DNA of 5,675 nucleotides from Oscillospiraceae bacterium (lineage in GTDB: Bacteria > Bacillota > Clostridia > Oscillospirales > Ruminococcaceae): positions 1 to 5,675 of the forward strand of contig JAFUQL010000332.1 of assembly GCA_017472375.1 (NCBI GenBank), read 5' to 3'. This document shows positions 5,603 through 5,675 of this stretch, in pieces (positions within the stretch are counted from its first letter, which is position 1; each line of letters starts with the position of its first letter). The notes beneath the pieces were generated by a model. It did no database searches. It was not told where the DNA came from and worked only from the letters and a program-made list of their open reading frames with translations. A program made the position numbers and the translations under genes.

Positions 5603-5675
5603 ACACGGTGCGGGGGTCGGTGATGTAGCCGGTCAGGGCGCTGGCGGCGGCGGTGGCGGGGCTGGCCAGATAGAC
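5601..5675 (-). CDS. leuC: 3-isopropylmalate dehydratase large subunit, C-terminal 24 residues (partial)
   Basis: Only the last 24 codons and TAA are in the window; the gene enters from the right edge. The frame reads VYLASPATAAASALTG then YITDPRTV. This matches the conserved LeuC C-terminus, where SPATAAASAL followed by G.I.DPR is a family hallmark. LeuC is the iron-sulfur (4Fe-4S) subunit of isopropylmalate isomerase; its cluster-binding cysteines lie outside this window. It ends 13 bases before the leuD start, in the order leuC-leuD-leuB. Confidence 0.95.
   Translation of the reverse strand, partial: VYLASPATAAASALTGYITDPRTV

Overview
The window suggests a GC-rich Gram-positive gut-type Clostridia, probably Oscillospiraceae/Ruminococcaceae (Faecalibacterium, Gemmiger or Subdoligranulum-like). 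This rests on the high GC, strong AGGAGG-type ribosome binding sites, a PBP5/DacF-like carboxypeptidase and an HflK/HflC pair. The placement is inference from composition and gene content, not from a marker gene.

Layout. Bases 1-298 (minus) hold the first 99 codons of a 5-formyltetrahydrofolate cyclo-ligase, read from a GTG start. Bases 299-531 are a divergent intergenic region. It carries a minus-strand promoter for the cyclo-ligase and a strong plus-strand promoter (TTGCCC, 17 bp, TATAAT), followed by a leader that can fold over the only good Shine-Dalgarno of the next gene. Bases 532-1941 (plus) encode an exported, membrane-anchored D-Ala-D-Ala carboxypeptidase whose third active-site motif reads KDG instead of KTG. 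After an 83-bp gap with an inverted repeat come hflK (2025-3020) and hflC (3022-3903), one base apart. Together these three plus-strand genes look like an envelope block: a wall-trimming enzyme and the two SPFH/band-7 proteins that normally form a membrane cage around the FtsH protease.

From the other side comes the end of a leucine operon on the minus strand: the last 24 codons of leuC (5601-5675), leuD (5105-5587) and leuB (4002-5072). LeuC and LeuD form isopropylmalate isomerase. LeuB oxidises and decarboxylates its product to the 2-oxo acid precursor of leucine. The two convergent transcription units meet at a large, nearly symmetrical hairpin (3922-3974) that probably terminates the leu operon and possibly hflC as well.

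The genes are well-known families in ordinary order; no undescribed multi-gene system is visible. The points most worth checking are the altered KTG motif of the carboxypeptidase, its folded leader, and the compact HflKC pair.
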